A stretch of DNA of 64,000 bases from Lunularia cruciata (lineage: Eukaryota; Streptophyta; Marchantiopsida; Lunulariales; Lunulariaceae), in assembly GCA_948567375.1 (NCBI GenBank), contig OX419759.1, forward strand, positions 42,013,493 through 42,077,492. The letters run 5' to 3'. Position numbers and translations under genes: made by a program. The notes under the pieces are model-generated. The model had not been told where the DNA came from, did no database searches, and saw only the letters and a list, made by a program, of their open reading frames with translations. This document shows positions 32,031 to 44,611 of this stretch, piece after piece. Position 1 is the stretch's first letter; every line of letters begins with the position of its first letter.

Positions 32031-32680
32031 TCCTCCAAGGGGAAGTCCTTTGGTAAGGCAGGCACTCTTTGGCAAAAATTAAAAACTAAGTTCTATAGCA
32101 ATTAGGCACTTTGAGTAAGCCATTAGCATCCGCACTCAAAGTTATGTATATATATTTCAGGAGGAGTGCCCTTGGAGTTATGTGGCACTTCAGAATTGTA
32201 TAGGGCTGAAGATGAGTGCTCTTGGATTTATATTGTACATGGAATGTACATAATTGCAGAGGAGTGCCCTGGGGTTTGTATAGGCACTCGGGGTTGTACA
32301 CTAAAGATTAAAAGAGGCTGGGTCTAATATCTCCCTTGACACATCTAGGAGCCTAATCATTTTGCAGATGATTAGGATAAGGCAGCATTAGGATATAAAA
32401 AACCATTGATGGACAGTTCAGATTAGCATTTTTTAGGATTCACTTGGGACCTTGATCCCTTTGGCTTGGAGCCAGTATATAAGGCTAAGTGCCAGTGGCA
32501 CTTGTGTTTGTTTTTTTGCATAATGTAGACCTTGATTGCCAATAAAGTGTGATCCTACTTCTTTGCAGGTTCTATGTCCTTTGTGTTGTATGTTGTTCAA
32601 TGTCTAGGCAAGAGTAGAGGTAAGGAATTGCACAATAGGTAAAATACCCATTTTAAGTTATATTAAGGAAACCTGTCACA
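32031..32680 (+). other. LTR-like stretch with TATA and poly(A) motifs
   Basis: Contains GxGCxCTTGGA-type short repeats (32110-32300), a TATA-like GTATATAAGGC at about 32475 and AATAAAG at about 32541, then ends near CCTGTCACA (32678). That is the usual order of an LTR promoter and polyadenylation signal, but I found no second copy, so the boundaries are unknown. Confidence 0.35.
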
Positions 32681-34257
32681 TAATGAGCTGATATTTTATT
32701 CATACTACAGGAAATATAATACGGTAAGGCCGCATCATCCTCCATTTCTAGATGCTAATAAGGAAGAGCTCAACTATGAGCAATATCAAGATCTGGAGGG
32801 ATTGGAAAATCCCAAGCATCCTCCTTAGGTGCCATTTTGGTCAATTACATCAGAAACTGAGTATGTAGAGGAGGACAAAGGTCCTTGTTGGTTTTCTGGA
32901 CCGCGAAGGTCACCTTGAAGCACATTTGAGCTGAAGTTATCAAAGTTGTACGAGTGTATCATGCTCACCCTTCATGCCTTTTCAAGCGTGCGGGCAGATG
33001 ATTCATGTTTACTTCATTCTCTCTACTTTAGCCAACAATGACTCCTTTAATAATGAGAATGAATCTGGTGGACAGTATGGTTCTATTGACAGCAGTGGGG
33101 AAAGATGTCGTGTAATGGAGAAAGGGTGTATAGGACCCCTGAAGAAGCAACATAGGGCCTGTTTTTGTTGGGAACTGGGACTATGTCATATTGCAAGATG
33201 CTAGCACAGGCCAGATCGTGACCAGTTTGATGGTATTTTGAGATAGATACGACTTGATGAGCACATGGATATCATATATTATGTAGAACCAGAAACCTTT
33301 TGGTAAACATAAGATCTACTTTGAAATCTGTTCAGACTGTATTTAATTTGGTCATGGTGAGAGAAAATTAACAAAAGACATTGACAGTCTAAACATTAAG
33401 TATTACTAGTTTAATTTAATTGATAGATGAAGGAGGTGAAGGGACACAGGTCAATTTAGTGAAGAGTTGCAATTCTTGAGAGGTAAAAATTGGCAACTAG
33501 GCTTGACTCTTCACATTATAGTTGGATTAGATGTGGTAGCAGAGCTCAAAAGGAATCAAGTGGCATTTAAACATCGAAGTAAATTTACATAGCCAATGGA
33601 GGGAGGAAGGCAGATGCAATTGTGAGGCTGTATTCACTATATTTTTCATTTTAGAAAGTCCATGAAGAGACACTTTACACTCTTTGCCTTACTAGGTCAA
33701 CCTATTATACAATATTTTGATGAGATCTGAGAAAGATGGGTCATATAAATGTTTGGAGATTGTGAACTTGTAGTTTGAAATTCCTTGAAGCTATTCTTGT
33801 GGACTCTTGAAAGTTGATGTACATATGTAATTTTACAGTCTGACTTGGGAACATTATTAAATTGGGAGAATTTAGTACACCCTTTCATTCAAAAGGATCA
33901 ACTGATGAAACTGACTTGAGAATAATACTCCATTAGGAGTGCTCAGTACACCTTCTCATTTGAAAGTAATTAAGTGATGAAACTGTAGGACACTTTGCAT
34001 GTGACAAAATTCAAGTCAGAGTGGGTTATTTGGAAAGGATAGTGCAGCCTACAAGTTGATGACCAGTTTGATTATGAGAATTGCAAACATCTATGAGAAA
34101 TTCAAGAGAGATTAAAGACAAACCAAAACAATAATGAATTGAGGTTTGGTGACAACAATGTGTTTTGCTTCATTTTAGGCATTGCTAAATAATATCCTTG
34201 TGAGAAAAAACTATTCTTATTTACTATACTATAAGTAGGTTAAAACTAAGCTATCAC
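32681..34257 (+). other. Possible LTR with its 3' end at 34257
   Basis: No coding is recognised. The stretch ends in GCTATCACA followed by a tRNA-Asp-type primer site, so it should contain an Athila/Tat-like LTR reading rightward. Its start cannot be fixed. Near 33884 and 33950 a short ACACC(C/T)T(T/C)TCATT motif repeats. Confidence 0.4.
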
Positions 34258-34265
34258 ATGCTTTT

Positions 34266-34285
34266 TGGTGTTGTTGCCAAGGATA
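34266..34285 (+). promoter_or_regulatory. Primer binding site, tRNA-Asp type
   Basis: TGGTGTTGTTGCCAAGGATA shortly after the LTR end at 34257. All five differences from TGGCGCCGTTGCCGGGGA are C-to-T or G-to-A changes. Confidence 0.6.
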
Positions 34286-34449
34286 CACCCCTCAGAGTGC
34301 CCAAGAGTGAAGTTGTGTGAGGCAATTCATGTTGTCCAAGGAGATAGTAGCTATTAGACACCCCATGAGTTAAGAGCAATAAGGAGAAATCATAGATGTA
34401 CTATTAAAAAGTTACAAGGATAGGAGAAACCCCAAGAGAAACAAAAGAA

Positions 34450-35027
34450 AAGAAACAAAAGGTTTAAATTCTCAATTCTCTAACACCCCAAAGCAGCACC
34501 TTGTCTTTATTATATAGAAAAGAGGATCCACTCAAAAGGAGATACTCTTAGAGCAATACATGGATTGGTGACATGTTAACAAGCTTCACCCTTAGTTAGC
34601 TGCATGGATTGGTGACATGTTAATCCTTGTACTATTTGGTTGGTCAAACCAATTTAACCAAATGGTATCTTTGGAGGATCTTCTTATTGAAGCTCAAAAT
34701 AACATGGATGAGGTACTATTGGAAAGCTCTTGACAAGATAAACAAGGAGAGAGGAGAAGGCAATGCCTTTTTTCCCCAAAGAGTAGATTCACCTTAGATT
34801 TCTCCTAAGGCTAAATTCAAGATATAATTTGAGGCTTATTTCATTTCAAGGCCTCCAAAATAGGCTTTGAGGTTTTAAGGGTGTTTTTAGCCTTTGCTTT
34901 ATGAATGGATATACTCTTTTTGTGACATCTCTATCTAATATTCTAAGACCATTATATATAACATCCCTTAAGGTATTACCAAGCCAATTTCCACCTCTAG
35001 ATAATTTCTTTAGTTAATGGTATTACA
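34450..35027 (-). repeat. 3' LTR of chromovirus J (left end uncertain)
   Basis: On the minus strand TGTAATACCATTAAC begins at 35027 directly after the polypurine tract AAAAGAAGGGAAGTT (35042-35028). TATATAATAAAG (minus, about 34519-34508) can serve as TATA or poly(A) signal. No second copy is in the window to define the other end. Confidence 0.6.
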
Positions 35028-35089
35028 AACTTCCCTTCTTTTAAGATGCAATGTCCTTGTTGCAAACCTATTGCTTAAAAGATTGCAAT

Positions 35090-35240
35090 AACACTAGTGC
35101 ATTGGTCAAGTTAGTTATGGGCTCCCATGTTGCCTCACAAAATGGGTACCCTTTCCAATATACAAGATATTTCACATGCAGATGGCATGTACCACGGGTG
35201 TGTTCTTGGAGATTGATATGACTTCATATTCCCTTGTGCC
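35090..35240 (-). pseudogene. Chromodomain of element J
   Basis: Minus strand: TREYEVISISKNTPVVHAIC followed, with a frameshift, by LVYWKGYP and EATWEP equivalents. This is the chromodomain signature (Y/W-L/V-V-K/Y-W-K-G-Y-P, E-x-T-W-E-P). Its place after integrase makes J a chromovirus. Confidence 0.65.
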
Positions 35241-36150
35241 ATCAATGTGTGTTGGACAAGTATAGCTTCTTGGGAGGCAGTTAGGGTGCATATTTGCAAA
35301 TCAAGTAAACATGGAGCATAAGATGAATCTTCATGTGTGAAGTAGCTTGAGGTGATAAGCCATTGTGCCTATTTGATGGATGATGGGAAAAGGACCAATA
35401 AAACAAGGTCTGAGCTTACAAGGGCCAACTAGCATGAGGTTAGTTGTGGAAAACCACACTTGATCCCCAATGATGAACTCCATGTGGCTATGATATGCAT
35501 CTATAAATTATTTTTATCAATTTTTGAGCTATCTACAACTAATGCTTGGCATTCTCCACACCTTTTTGGATTCTAGAAACAAAAATGTTGAGAACATCAA
35601 CTTTTGTAACCACTAGGTGGATCTTTACTGAGCTTGAAGGTGTGAAAGGGTGTTCTCCATACATGAGGAATAATGGTGTGATCTTTATAGATGCATTCAC
35701 TAAATTGTTGTAGGCTAATTCTACCAATGGAAGTAAGGTGTCCCAACTTTCTTGCTCCTCTAAGGTGAAGCCCTGGAGCATGTCCTTGATAGTGCAATTG
35801 GCCTGCTCTATTTGTCCATTGATTTGTGGATGGTATGTCATGGACATAGCAAGTTAAAGACTAAAATAGAGTTAAAACTTGAGGTGGTCTTGAGTAATTC
35901 ACAAACCAGATCCATGTTGTCCTACTCCTAACATTATGTAGGATTAAGGAGGAGTTGAAGGAGGCTTGTAGGAGCTTGATTAGAGGTTTTATTTTGTTGA
36001 TAGAGCAAGCAGCTTCAAATATACTCCATCACATTGTTGCTCACTTTGGGCCAATCGTAATAGCATTTGATTGCGTCTAACATCTTTCCACTACAACATG
36101 ATCTACAAGGGCTTAATCATGACATTCCACAAGGATTGTGGTTCTTAGAT
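35241..36150 (-). pseudogene. Integrase of element J
   Basis: Open minus-strand frame 35847-35539 carries MSMTYHPQINGQIEQANCTI with the catalytic Glu, then DMLQGFTLEEQESWDTLLP and ELAYNN. Downstream (35470-35241) the C-terminal fold reads KLRPCFIGPFPIIHQIG. The N-terminal part with the two Asp residues is too eroded to read. Confidence 0.75.
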
Positions 36151-36419
36151 CTAGAGCATCCAAGATCCATAACTTGCCATCATGAAAGGTGCGTCCTTTG
36201 GTATTGGTTACGCCTTTGAATTATTGATCTTCTATAATTTGTGGGTCAATCTTCAAAGCCATAAGAATCATTAGTAAGAAATTTGGGTGCATTTTGACCT
36301 TTACAACCAAATTATTCTCCATAAGCATTTGAGTATATTCATCTACAAGTTTCTTCTTACCTTCCACATATATGATCATCATGTAGAACCATTGTCTACA
36401 CTCTACCAAACAAATCTAT

Positions 36420-37530
36420 TGATGAGACAAATCTTTCTATATTTTAAGGTAGACTAATGGTTTTTAGTCTGTCTTCCCTATAAATGCCTTCTCACCAAGA
36501 TAGTGCTTCTAATGCTTGGTTGCAAGGACAATAGCCAACTCTTCTTGTTTGGTGGTGTGATAATTGCACTTAGTTGGTAATAACTTTTGAGAGAAATGTG
36601 CGACTAGATATTATCCATGACTCCATTCTTGTTATATGACTACTCCTATTGCAATGCCTGATGCATCTATAGTTAGCTTGATTGGATGTGTTGAGTCATA
36701 CCGTTTCAAGATCAGTACATGTAATAATGCATCTTTCAATTCTTAAAAGGCCAATTCCTATGAAGTTTGCCAAATCCAATTCTCTCTCTTGACAAGTAGG
36801 GGTTGTGTGACCTTGGAAAAGTCCTTGAAAAATTGACAATAAAACCCAATCAATCTCAAGAAACTCTTAAGTTGAGTCTGATCTTTTAGATCACCCCATT
36901 TCTAAATGATACTTATTTTATTTGTTAAAACTTGGTTACCTTCTTCACTGACTCTATTCCCCAAATAATCTATTTCAAAATTGCCAAACTCACACTTTGA
37001 GGCTCTGGCTTACAACTAGTTCTATTGTAGAATCTGGACGGCTTCCCATAGATGGTGCTTCTGCTCCTTCGTTGTCATACTATAGTCTAAGATGTCATCA
37101 AGGATAATGATAATAAACTTATCCAAGTAAAGAAAAAATATACCATTTATCATACGCATGAAAGTGGCGGGTGCACTTTCATGCCAAATGGAATCATCAG
37201 GTACTCAAAGTGACCATACTTTGTTTGAAAGGCAATTTTGTATATATCTTTCTCCATTATCCTTAGATCAAGTTTGGTGAAGCGTTTTGCCCCATTGAGT
37301 TGATCAAATAGGTCATCTATGTGAGGTAATAGATATTTTCTTCACTATTTGTTGATTTAGGCCTTGATAGTCAATGCAAATTTGCATCATACCATCCTTA
37401 TTCACAAACAAGACAATAGCACCATATGGTGATATGCTAGCTTGGATAAACCTTTTACTATAGCATATCCTCAATTTGAGCTTTGCACTCCTTCATCTCA
37501 TGAGATGATAATCAATATAGGACCTTACAA
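36420..37530 (-). pseudogene. RT and RNase H of element J
   Basis: Minus strand, several frames: [42 protein letters not shown], then the polymerase box ILDDILDYS (LDD codons about 37106-37092) and, for RNase H, LTIDASGIAIGVVI (about 36690-36640). These give a chromovirus-type RT-RNase H in proper order before integrase. Many stops; inactive. Confidence 0.75.
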
Positions 37531-37769
37531 GGAGGTATCTTCCCAATAAGTATCTAGATTTTATGATTTAATTTCTTTTTTGGTGGTAATATTGAGAGTT
37601 AATCATCAAGAAAGACATCTGAAACTCATTGACTACATCTTTCAAATCCTCAAGAATTTTTCTATCAAGTTGTGCACTATGGACTTCTCTTATTAGACCC
37701 ATAAAACATCTATCTATAGTTGTTGTCCCTATCATATAGAGAGGCAATTATTTCCTTTGTGATCTTTCT

Positions 37770-38150
37770 CATCTCCAGATATCTTCCATTGACTAGTTCT
37801 CACTGTTTTCTTTCTCCAATCTACCATGGGGTTGTAGTGTTACATCTACAACATGCCTAAGATCACATTGTAACAAGTGAATTGTATCACTTGCAATCAA
37901 TTTTTCCTCAATATTCTCCTAAAGGGAGTGTTACCTTTTTAGATAACAACTAAATCCTCTCTATCTGACCATTAGGTAACTCTAATTTTTCATTTTCATC
38001 CTTCTCTAGTTTCATCCAACCTTATTGTAATAGAGCGAGACAAGAAATTCTCTATTGCTCTAAGGTGTATCAATACTCTCACTTGATTGCCTTCTAGGAC
38101 TCCATTTACAACTATCAATTGTGCATTTGTCTTCCTCAACCTTTGTGCAC
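37770..38150 (-). pseudogene. Aspartic protease of element J
   Basis: Minus strand VNGVLEGNQVRVLI with IENFLS (about 38125-38060), where the catalytic Asp-Ser-Gly has eroded, and the C-terminal strand CYNVILGM with HYNPMVDW (about 37870-37780), as in chromovirus proteases. Confidence 0.65.
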
Positions 38151-39400
38151 TCATCCTCTTCTTCCTTCTAATTTTACTCCTCTTTATTGAGCCACTAAGG
38201 CTATGTGGTACATTTATTGGTGATCTTTTTTTCTAATGTGATTTGTCTCTCCAAGTTGTTCAAAGATCACTTGTATAGAAACCAAGGACCTCTTGGAAAG
38301 TGGGCATGACAATTGTTAGCTACGTGCACAATCAGCCATAATTTTAAAAACATTGTTGTTCTACTTGAGTCCCCTCCCCTCATGCAACTCCATCTCTCTT
38401 TTATTTGACTTGTCCTTATTCTCCTCGGAGTAATTGTGCTCCTCGGTCTCAAAAACAAATGTTGCCCAAGGGACTAGTATACCAAAGTAAGGTGTTTTAG
38501 CCTAATAGTGTTGTGTCTTGACCACCTCTGAGCACTCTTGCTATTCTCTAAGTACAAGCAATTGACTTTAAAAATAATGTGAGGATTTTATACCATTACC
38601 TCTTGGTGAATTTGCTCTATTAACCTCCATTTGAAATTGTCAAGAGCTTTGCTAAGCTTATATTGGTTATTGCAACCTAAAAATCAAGGATTATCTCTAC
38701 ATATTTTTGTATGCTATTCTTCTACTTCAATCCCTACAGTCAAGTTTAAGCTATGTGCACAAAATCTATGGATTGGAAATTTCTTCAATAGCCCTTCTTG
38801 TATCACCATCCAAGTGATCTTTCTTCCTTTCACCAACATTGATTGTTCCCAAGTATCATACAATATGAGGGTTTTATATGTCAAATACCCACATGCAAAC
38901 GAACTTGTTGAATGATCGGTGATCTTAGTTGTGAATAATTGAAACTATTGATTCATTCTTGAAATCTAGCTTTCTATTACACCTATTCTTAAAATCTAGT
39001 TTTCCACTACTTGATGTTGCATGTCTTCTTCATCCATAGTAACAATATTGCTTCATTGTTGATCGGGGTTGGTGTTATTAGCATGAGTGACTCTCCAAGT
39101 ACTTCAATTGCTATTATTAGGTTTTGGGATGATTCCCCTTCTTGCATTACATGATCATACTTGAAGGTAAAAACTTGACTTTGTAATGCCTCTATTGTCA
39201 TCTTGATCTCTCAAAACTCATTCAACATCCCCTTCATTCCTTGCATGAGATTCTAGAATTGCAACTCCATGTTTTGCACGCATGGCATTTGCTCAATCAA
39301 TTCTCCCTACTTCAATAGAAGGTTAATATGATCTCTTGGGAGGAGGCACATATGATTGAGACTACCATTGGGACCTCAAAGGCTGGTTGATAATGTTCCT
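38151..39400 (-). pseudogene. gag region of element J
   Basis: Eroded minus-strand coding upstream of protease. Charged helical pieces such as LMQGMKGMLNEF and IKMTIEALQSQVFTFKYDHV (39220-39130) look like the start of a gag. A Cys/His-containing piece near 38340-38290 may be the remains of a nucleocapsid knuckle, but the spacing is not clear. J stops at the LTR-E3 boundary near 39418. Confidence 0.45.
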
Positions 39401-40200
39401 TACCAAAATTATAGACTATGCTATCCATTTTTTTGTTTTTGTTTATTTTTAGAGAAGAAGTGAAATGTTGAAGCCAAATTAAAGCCAGACGGAGAAAAGA
39501 AGATCAAATTCATGTGCTTGGATCCAACCCAAGGAAGTCAACTTCATGTCAAAGGATGAAAGACTCGGACCAAACTTGGAGGGCGGTAGACCCAGAGTAA
39601 AGCTACTTTGCATCAAAGAGATCAACCCAATCCAAAGACACCTTAACTCTTTAACTTAGGCTGTACCAACCAAGAAGGTACATTCAGCAAGAATAGTTAC
39701 TTCATGTTAGGATAAATTTGAGAGTGACTCAAATAAGTCATGCAAAATGTGTGAGTTACAATTGAGGCTTGTCTAAAGAATGACTATGAATGAAAAAAGT
39801 GAAAAATTGAAGCAATGCTTAAGTTCTATCCTATTCCTTTGAAGAGTTGTTCTAAAGGGGTTAGAATCACAAGCCAAGTCATGGGGTTAATTTGTGTGAG
39901 ACCAATAGTTACAAAGCAACCAATGCCAATAAAGGGCAGCAGACAGATTCAGGCACTTGCAATGCAAACCCTACAATTTGGAGACTAGATATGGTTGCTA
40001 GGACCAAAATGTCTTGAGTTGGCTTTGGATCACATTTTTGGCATAGAATTGGAACTAGAGTTTTCCAAGTTTCATGGCAGAGATATCTACCAATAATGGT
40101 ATAAATAGTCCCAAAGTGGAGGGGAAGAGAGGGAATCTTACTAGGTGGACTGAGTTGGATTGGAGACTTGTGTTGGGGAGAGAGGCAAGAGATGTGACAT

Positions 40201-40473
40201 GAATTGCCTTGGAAGTGGGATCCTATAGAGGAGATTGAAGAGTTGAAGAATACCTTTAGTGCACCTTGCTTGAAGAATGGTTACAAGGTAGACACTTACA
40301 AAGACCCGATGAGGCAAAGTATTGATTGGGCCCTAATGGCTACAATAAAGCTAGAGCCAACCACCTATGTTACAAAGCATCATGCAGTTCTCTTTCATCT
40401 TATGTTTGCAAGTGAGAAGGTGAATTGGGCAAAGTGTTTCTATCACAGAACAAGGCAGATGATTGGGAATTAG
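40201..40473 (+). pseudogene. Unknown conserved coding segment in LTR-E3
   Basis: Open for 90 codons: IEEIEELKNTFSAPCLKNGY, then KVDTYKDPM, then IKLEPTTYVTKHHAVLFHLM and FASEKVNWAKC. The related E5 copy (48014-48222) reads LEEIAEVRNSFIIPCTKNGY, then KVDSYKDLV, MFKLEQTTYITMQQAIFFHL. Differences between copies are spread, but the frame, the Cys and the NGYKVD-YKD core are kept. I do not recognise a family. It may be a fragment of a host or element gene captured by the LTR. Confidence 0.5.
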
Positions 40474-40559
40474 CAAATAAATATGCTACTCCTTTTATGT
40501 ATCATTTGTAGCACATCTCTATTTGAGTTTGAAACTACTAAACTCAAAGGAATAGAAGA

Positions 40560-41520
40560 AGATGGTGCTGCACTTTCATTTGGATCTTTGTCAAGATGCA
40601 AATGAAGACAAGAGACATTACATGGTAGAGATTAGAGAAGGAGGTGATTGCTTCTCCAAAACTAGACATGAGAAGATAGTGTTAGTCTCCATACCAAAGT
40701 CTAGGAAGAAAAGTCAACCCAAGGATATGGTGTTCTATGTGTAGAGGAGGATATCTCAAAGACTCAACCTAAGGCACAAGATGGAGGTGGTCAATTTGTC
40801 ATCAAGAGCGGAGTTTGAAGTAGAAGAAAAATCCAACTATTGACCCGAGGTGAAGTGGAAGCGGAAGTACTTTGGGATGATGCGGTAATTTATAAACAAA
40901 TTTTGAAGGATTTGCAAGAAAATTTTGAGAAGCATGGAGGTGTTTTGGAACGTCAAAAGGAAGGAATTGAAGGAGAAAAAGGCAACATTCCTAAAGGAAG
41001 AATTTGATGATGTTCAACTTGAAGCTATGCATTCCAAGACTAGAGCATTGTTAAGTAATAAGTGGGAAAGGAGTTGAGATTAGTACAGTGGAAAAGGATT
41101 GGGCTTGGCAACATGAACTGGAAAGCAAAGGATGTGAAGGATTCAGCAAGTGCTCGTAAGCTCAAGTGGCACATCAGGCTGAAGAGAAGAAGGAGTTGGA
41201 GGCAAAGCATGATGAGGAGTTAAGGATCCTTGGAGAGAAGATGAGAGAGGAGATGACTCGTGATGAGCCAATCTCATAAAAGAAGTTGAAATCAATGGAG
41301 GAGATTGTTAGTGGAATGAAGGTGATATTCAATATTGAAGCCAAAGTACGGTTGGAGGAGTCTCAACTACATGTGTTGAAGTTGTTGGTGCAAGAGACTC
41401 AAAAGCATAAGGCGAAGGACATCAACACGAATAATCTGTTAGTTTGTTGTAGAGATAGAGTAGATTGGAAAATAATTGAAGTAGGAGACAATGTTTGTCT
41501 TAGATTAGATTAAGTTAAAA
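40560..41520 (+). pseudogene. Charged coding-like stretch in LTR-E3
   Basis: Frames with long Lys/Glu-rich helices (QILKDLQENFEKHGGVLERQ, then ELEAKHDEEL-like and KSMEEIVSGMKVIFNIEAKV at 41286-41345). Frame changes are frequent. It continues the segment at 40201-40473 and may be the same ancestral gene. Confidence 0.4.
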
Positions 41521-42532
41521 CAAAAGAAGATCAAATTCAAAGTAGTTTGAAGGATAATGTAGAAACCCAATGCAAAGAAGTTGAAATAGGAGTGTAGGTG
41601 ACTTTGGGTGAATTACTGAGTTAGCTAAAGAAGTTAGGATAGAGAAAGAGGAGATAGATAGACCAATGATTACTTCAATTTCAGCTCAGACCAAAGATAT
41701 GACAAAAGAAGATGAACATGTAGAAGTAGTAGATGAACCCAAAGTGCATGAGGCATTTGTAGAAATCTCGGGCGTAGAAGTTGACGTTGAGGTAGTACTT
41801 GGATTGTATTAGAAATAATAATTTGAGATTGGATGTGGTAGGTACAAAGTGGTAAGAAGAAGATTTGGATCTAGAGATTGTTAAGGAATGGTTTAATAGT
41901 TTTTAGTATTATGTTTGAAGTTGAGTAAACCAAAGCATTGACTCTTTATGCTCATCATTTTAGCTTAGTTCCAAATATCGATCATATGTGTGTGTTTGTG
42001 AGTGTGAGGAGAAGTTTGAATTGCAATTGGGTGTGTGTTCTAAGATGTTGGATTTTGTATCTTTGATTTCCAATTGGTATGTTTGATCCTAATTGGATAG
42101 TAATCTATGCAATGCCTTGGAAATCTATGAAGAATTTTAGTGTTGGTATTTGCCATTTGTGAGTGCAGGCATTGGATTGATGCAAAGACATCTTGATTGA
42201 GGAAGTTTCTACCTTCAATGGAGGGGCGGAATGCAATTCCAAGATGAAGTCACTTTGTGGTAAAGTAGTCTTCTTTGAAGCAACTGAATCATCACAATCA
42301 ACATCAACTTGGATAGATTTGAAGAATTGTGATTTATGGGTGATGTTTAATTGTGACGAGACTGCAATTAAGGGCTTGTTACTCTCATCTAGGAGTGGTT
42401 TCTACCCAAGAGACTAAAGATGCAACCAAGACAAACTAAATTGTTAATTTTACTTTGTATTTGACCATTTTTTACTAGTATCTTTGTGGGAACAAATGCT
42501 TACTCACTAATTATTGGGTTGTCACATGATTT

Positions 42533-42552
42533 TGGCACCATTGTTAGGGATA
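42533..42552 (+). promoter_or_regulatory. Primer binding site of the LTR-E element
   Basis: TGGCACCATTGTTAGGGATA lies six bases after the LTR end. Its five differences from TGGCGCCGTTGCCGGGGA are all C-to-T or G-to-A. It fixes the plus orientation of family E. Confidence 0.65.
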
Positions 42553-42559
42553 CCAATAT

Positions 42560-43585
42560 TGAGAGTGGAAAAATACAAAGTTGTTTTTTAAGCTGATTTT
42601 TTGTCAAATATGAATGTTTGCATTGAGAGAACAATAAGAGGAGAGGGCTTGTAGATGAAATTTGCAACACAAGGAAGAATGCTAAAAGAGCTAACTTATT
42701 ATTGAAGAATCAAAGGAAGAGGCATTGGACTTACAACTTCTTTGTGACCTGCAAGAAGCCTTGCAAGAACTCAAATAGAAGAAATGAGAAGTCAGGTGGT
42801 GAGACTACTTTACACCCCGTCATCCCAAAAGAAAGAAAGAAAGATGCAAGTGCGCATACATATTCTTTGAGACACAACTCACCTACTTCTCCCAAAATTA
42901 CTAAGGGAGCCGGTTATTTTAAAGATTTGATTTGTGAAAAAACAACACAAATTGTGATTGACAAAGAGTGCGAAAACATCTTACATACAATCCCTTGAAT
43001 AGTTTATTGGGATCTTGAAGAGCAATTTAATTATATTGATCCTCTTCTTGAAACTTGGGTTGAAGTTAAAGTACATTTGGTTGAAATACCCCTTGACAAA
43101 GACCAAGTGTTTGATTTGGTACATTGGGACCCTTGGCTTGGATCCAAAGCACAATCCCCTTCAAGATTTAGGTCATTCAACCAAGCTTGGTACTTGAGGA
43201 GCCTTTCCATCAAACCTTCAACATGCATCCATCCATATTACAAGAGAAGCTTATTAGAAGTACAAGAGGATTGAATGCGATATTCTATTGAATTTATTGA
43301 GGAGTTTGAGGTGATTTCTTCTACCAACAAGGAACACAACTCCACAGATTGACTGTGAATTTCCCAAGTCTGCTCTAGAAGAAAACTTGGAGTTGGTATA
43401 CCCATGTTACTCAAGAGGAGGTCAAGCCAACTGATTGGATAGATCTTTGAGACAACTTCCTTGAACTATTTTGGGATGTTGCCTGTAATATGAGTGTATT
43501 TTTTGCACTTAATGATCTAGATCATGGCAAGAATGAGAAGTTGAGAGACTAATGAGAGCGGTTCTTGGTAGTGTCAAACCAAGTG
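42560..43585 (+). pseudogene. Internal region of the LTR-E element, unknown ORF
   Basis: One plus frame is open 42702-42998 (98 residues, Lys/Arg-rich with CKKPCKNSNRRN and HPVIPKERKKDASAHTYSLR). Another reads VEIPLDKDQVFDLVHWDPWL at 43077-43136, closing at 43274. The position right after the primer site is that of gag, but no capsid or zinc-knuckle motif is visible. The region stops at an inverted LTR-E copy. Confidence 0.4.
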
Positions 43586-44611
43586 TGTGATAACCTAGCA
43601 AGTTCCACTTTTGTGGTAATCAGTAAGTAATTGCTTGTTCCCATAGAGAAATTGGTCAAAAATGGTCAAGTACAAAGTAAAATGTCACAAAAAGTTCTTC
43701 TTGTTTGCTTTTCTAATCTCTTGGATAGAAACTACACCCAAAAGAGAGTATAAGTGCTCAATTTGCAATCTTGACACAAATTAACAACACCTATAATCAC
43801 AATTCATCAATCTCTTTCCAATTCAATCTTGATTATGATGATTTAATTCTTCCAAACTTCACCATGAAATGACTTCACTTGGAATTGTGTTCCACCTCTC
43901 CACTAAAGGCGCAACTTCACCAATCTAAATTCCTTTGCATCAATCTAGAGTTGCACTAACCAATGCAAAATACTACAAACACTATGATTCTTCACAATTT
44001 CATCAAGGCATTTCCTTGATTGCTATCCATTTAGGATCAAACACACAAAATGGAATTAAAGCTGCAAAATCCAACATCTAACACACCCAAACTTGCGAAT
44101 CTAACTTGTCTAAACTCTCACAAACACACATAGAGGATTGATACTCAAAATTAAGCTAAAATGATGAGCACTAAGTTATACCATTTTGCTTTACTCAACT
44201 TCAAAAATATGAATATTGAACCAAACAATAATATACTATGAATGCCTCCTTTACATATGCAATGCACTTCAATAGTTATCTAACTGCATACCTTTTCAAT
44301 TGCTACTTCGCCAACCTGCAGATCCAAAATGCCATTCCACTCCTTTGTATCTGCCTCTCCAAATCTCAAAATTGTTACTACTCCAATCTGACGTCTACTT
44401 CTACTACAGCTTTGACACTTGATGTAACCTCAGTCACCTCTTTCACTTTGGGTTCTTCTATTTCTTCTATATCTTCTTCTATTTATATCGTATCTTAAGT
44501 TTGAACTAAAATTGAAGTCATCATTGTATAATTTACCTTCTCCTTCTCTCCTCTAGTTCCTTCACTCAACTCAAGTAACTCACCCAAAGACACTTTCACT
44601 CCTAGCTCTAT
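43586..44611 (-). repeat. Inverted LTR-E copy (E4), first part
   Basis: Starts TGTGATAACCTAGCAAG, the reverse complement of the LTR-E end, and follows the LTR-E sequence in reverse. It is interrupted at 44611 by solo LTR E2 and resumes at 46527. Confidence 0.8.

Larger units (their letters stand above)
39419..42526 (+). mobile_element. Long LTR-E copy (E3) with embedded coding-like segment
   Basis: A 3.1-kb LTR. Its start (ATGCTATCCATTTTTTTG) and its last ~900 bases match solo copies E1 and E2, and its end GGGTTGTCACA is followed by a primer site. It is 1.2-1.4 kb longer than E1 and E2 because of a segment at about 40190-41500 that is also present in E5 (47990-48315). E3 is the 5' LTR of a plus-strand element whose internal region begins at 42527. 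Confidence 0.75.

Noticed and set aside
40201-41520. A host gene inside the LTR-E3 region
   Set aside because: Frames are broken, there is no intron-exon structure I can support, and a second degraded copy lies in LTR-E5. Treated as part of the repeat.
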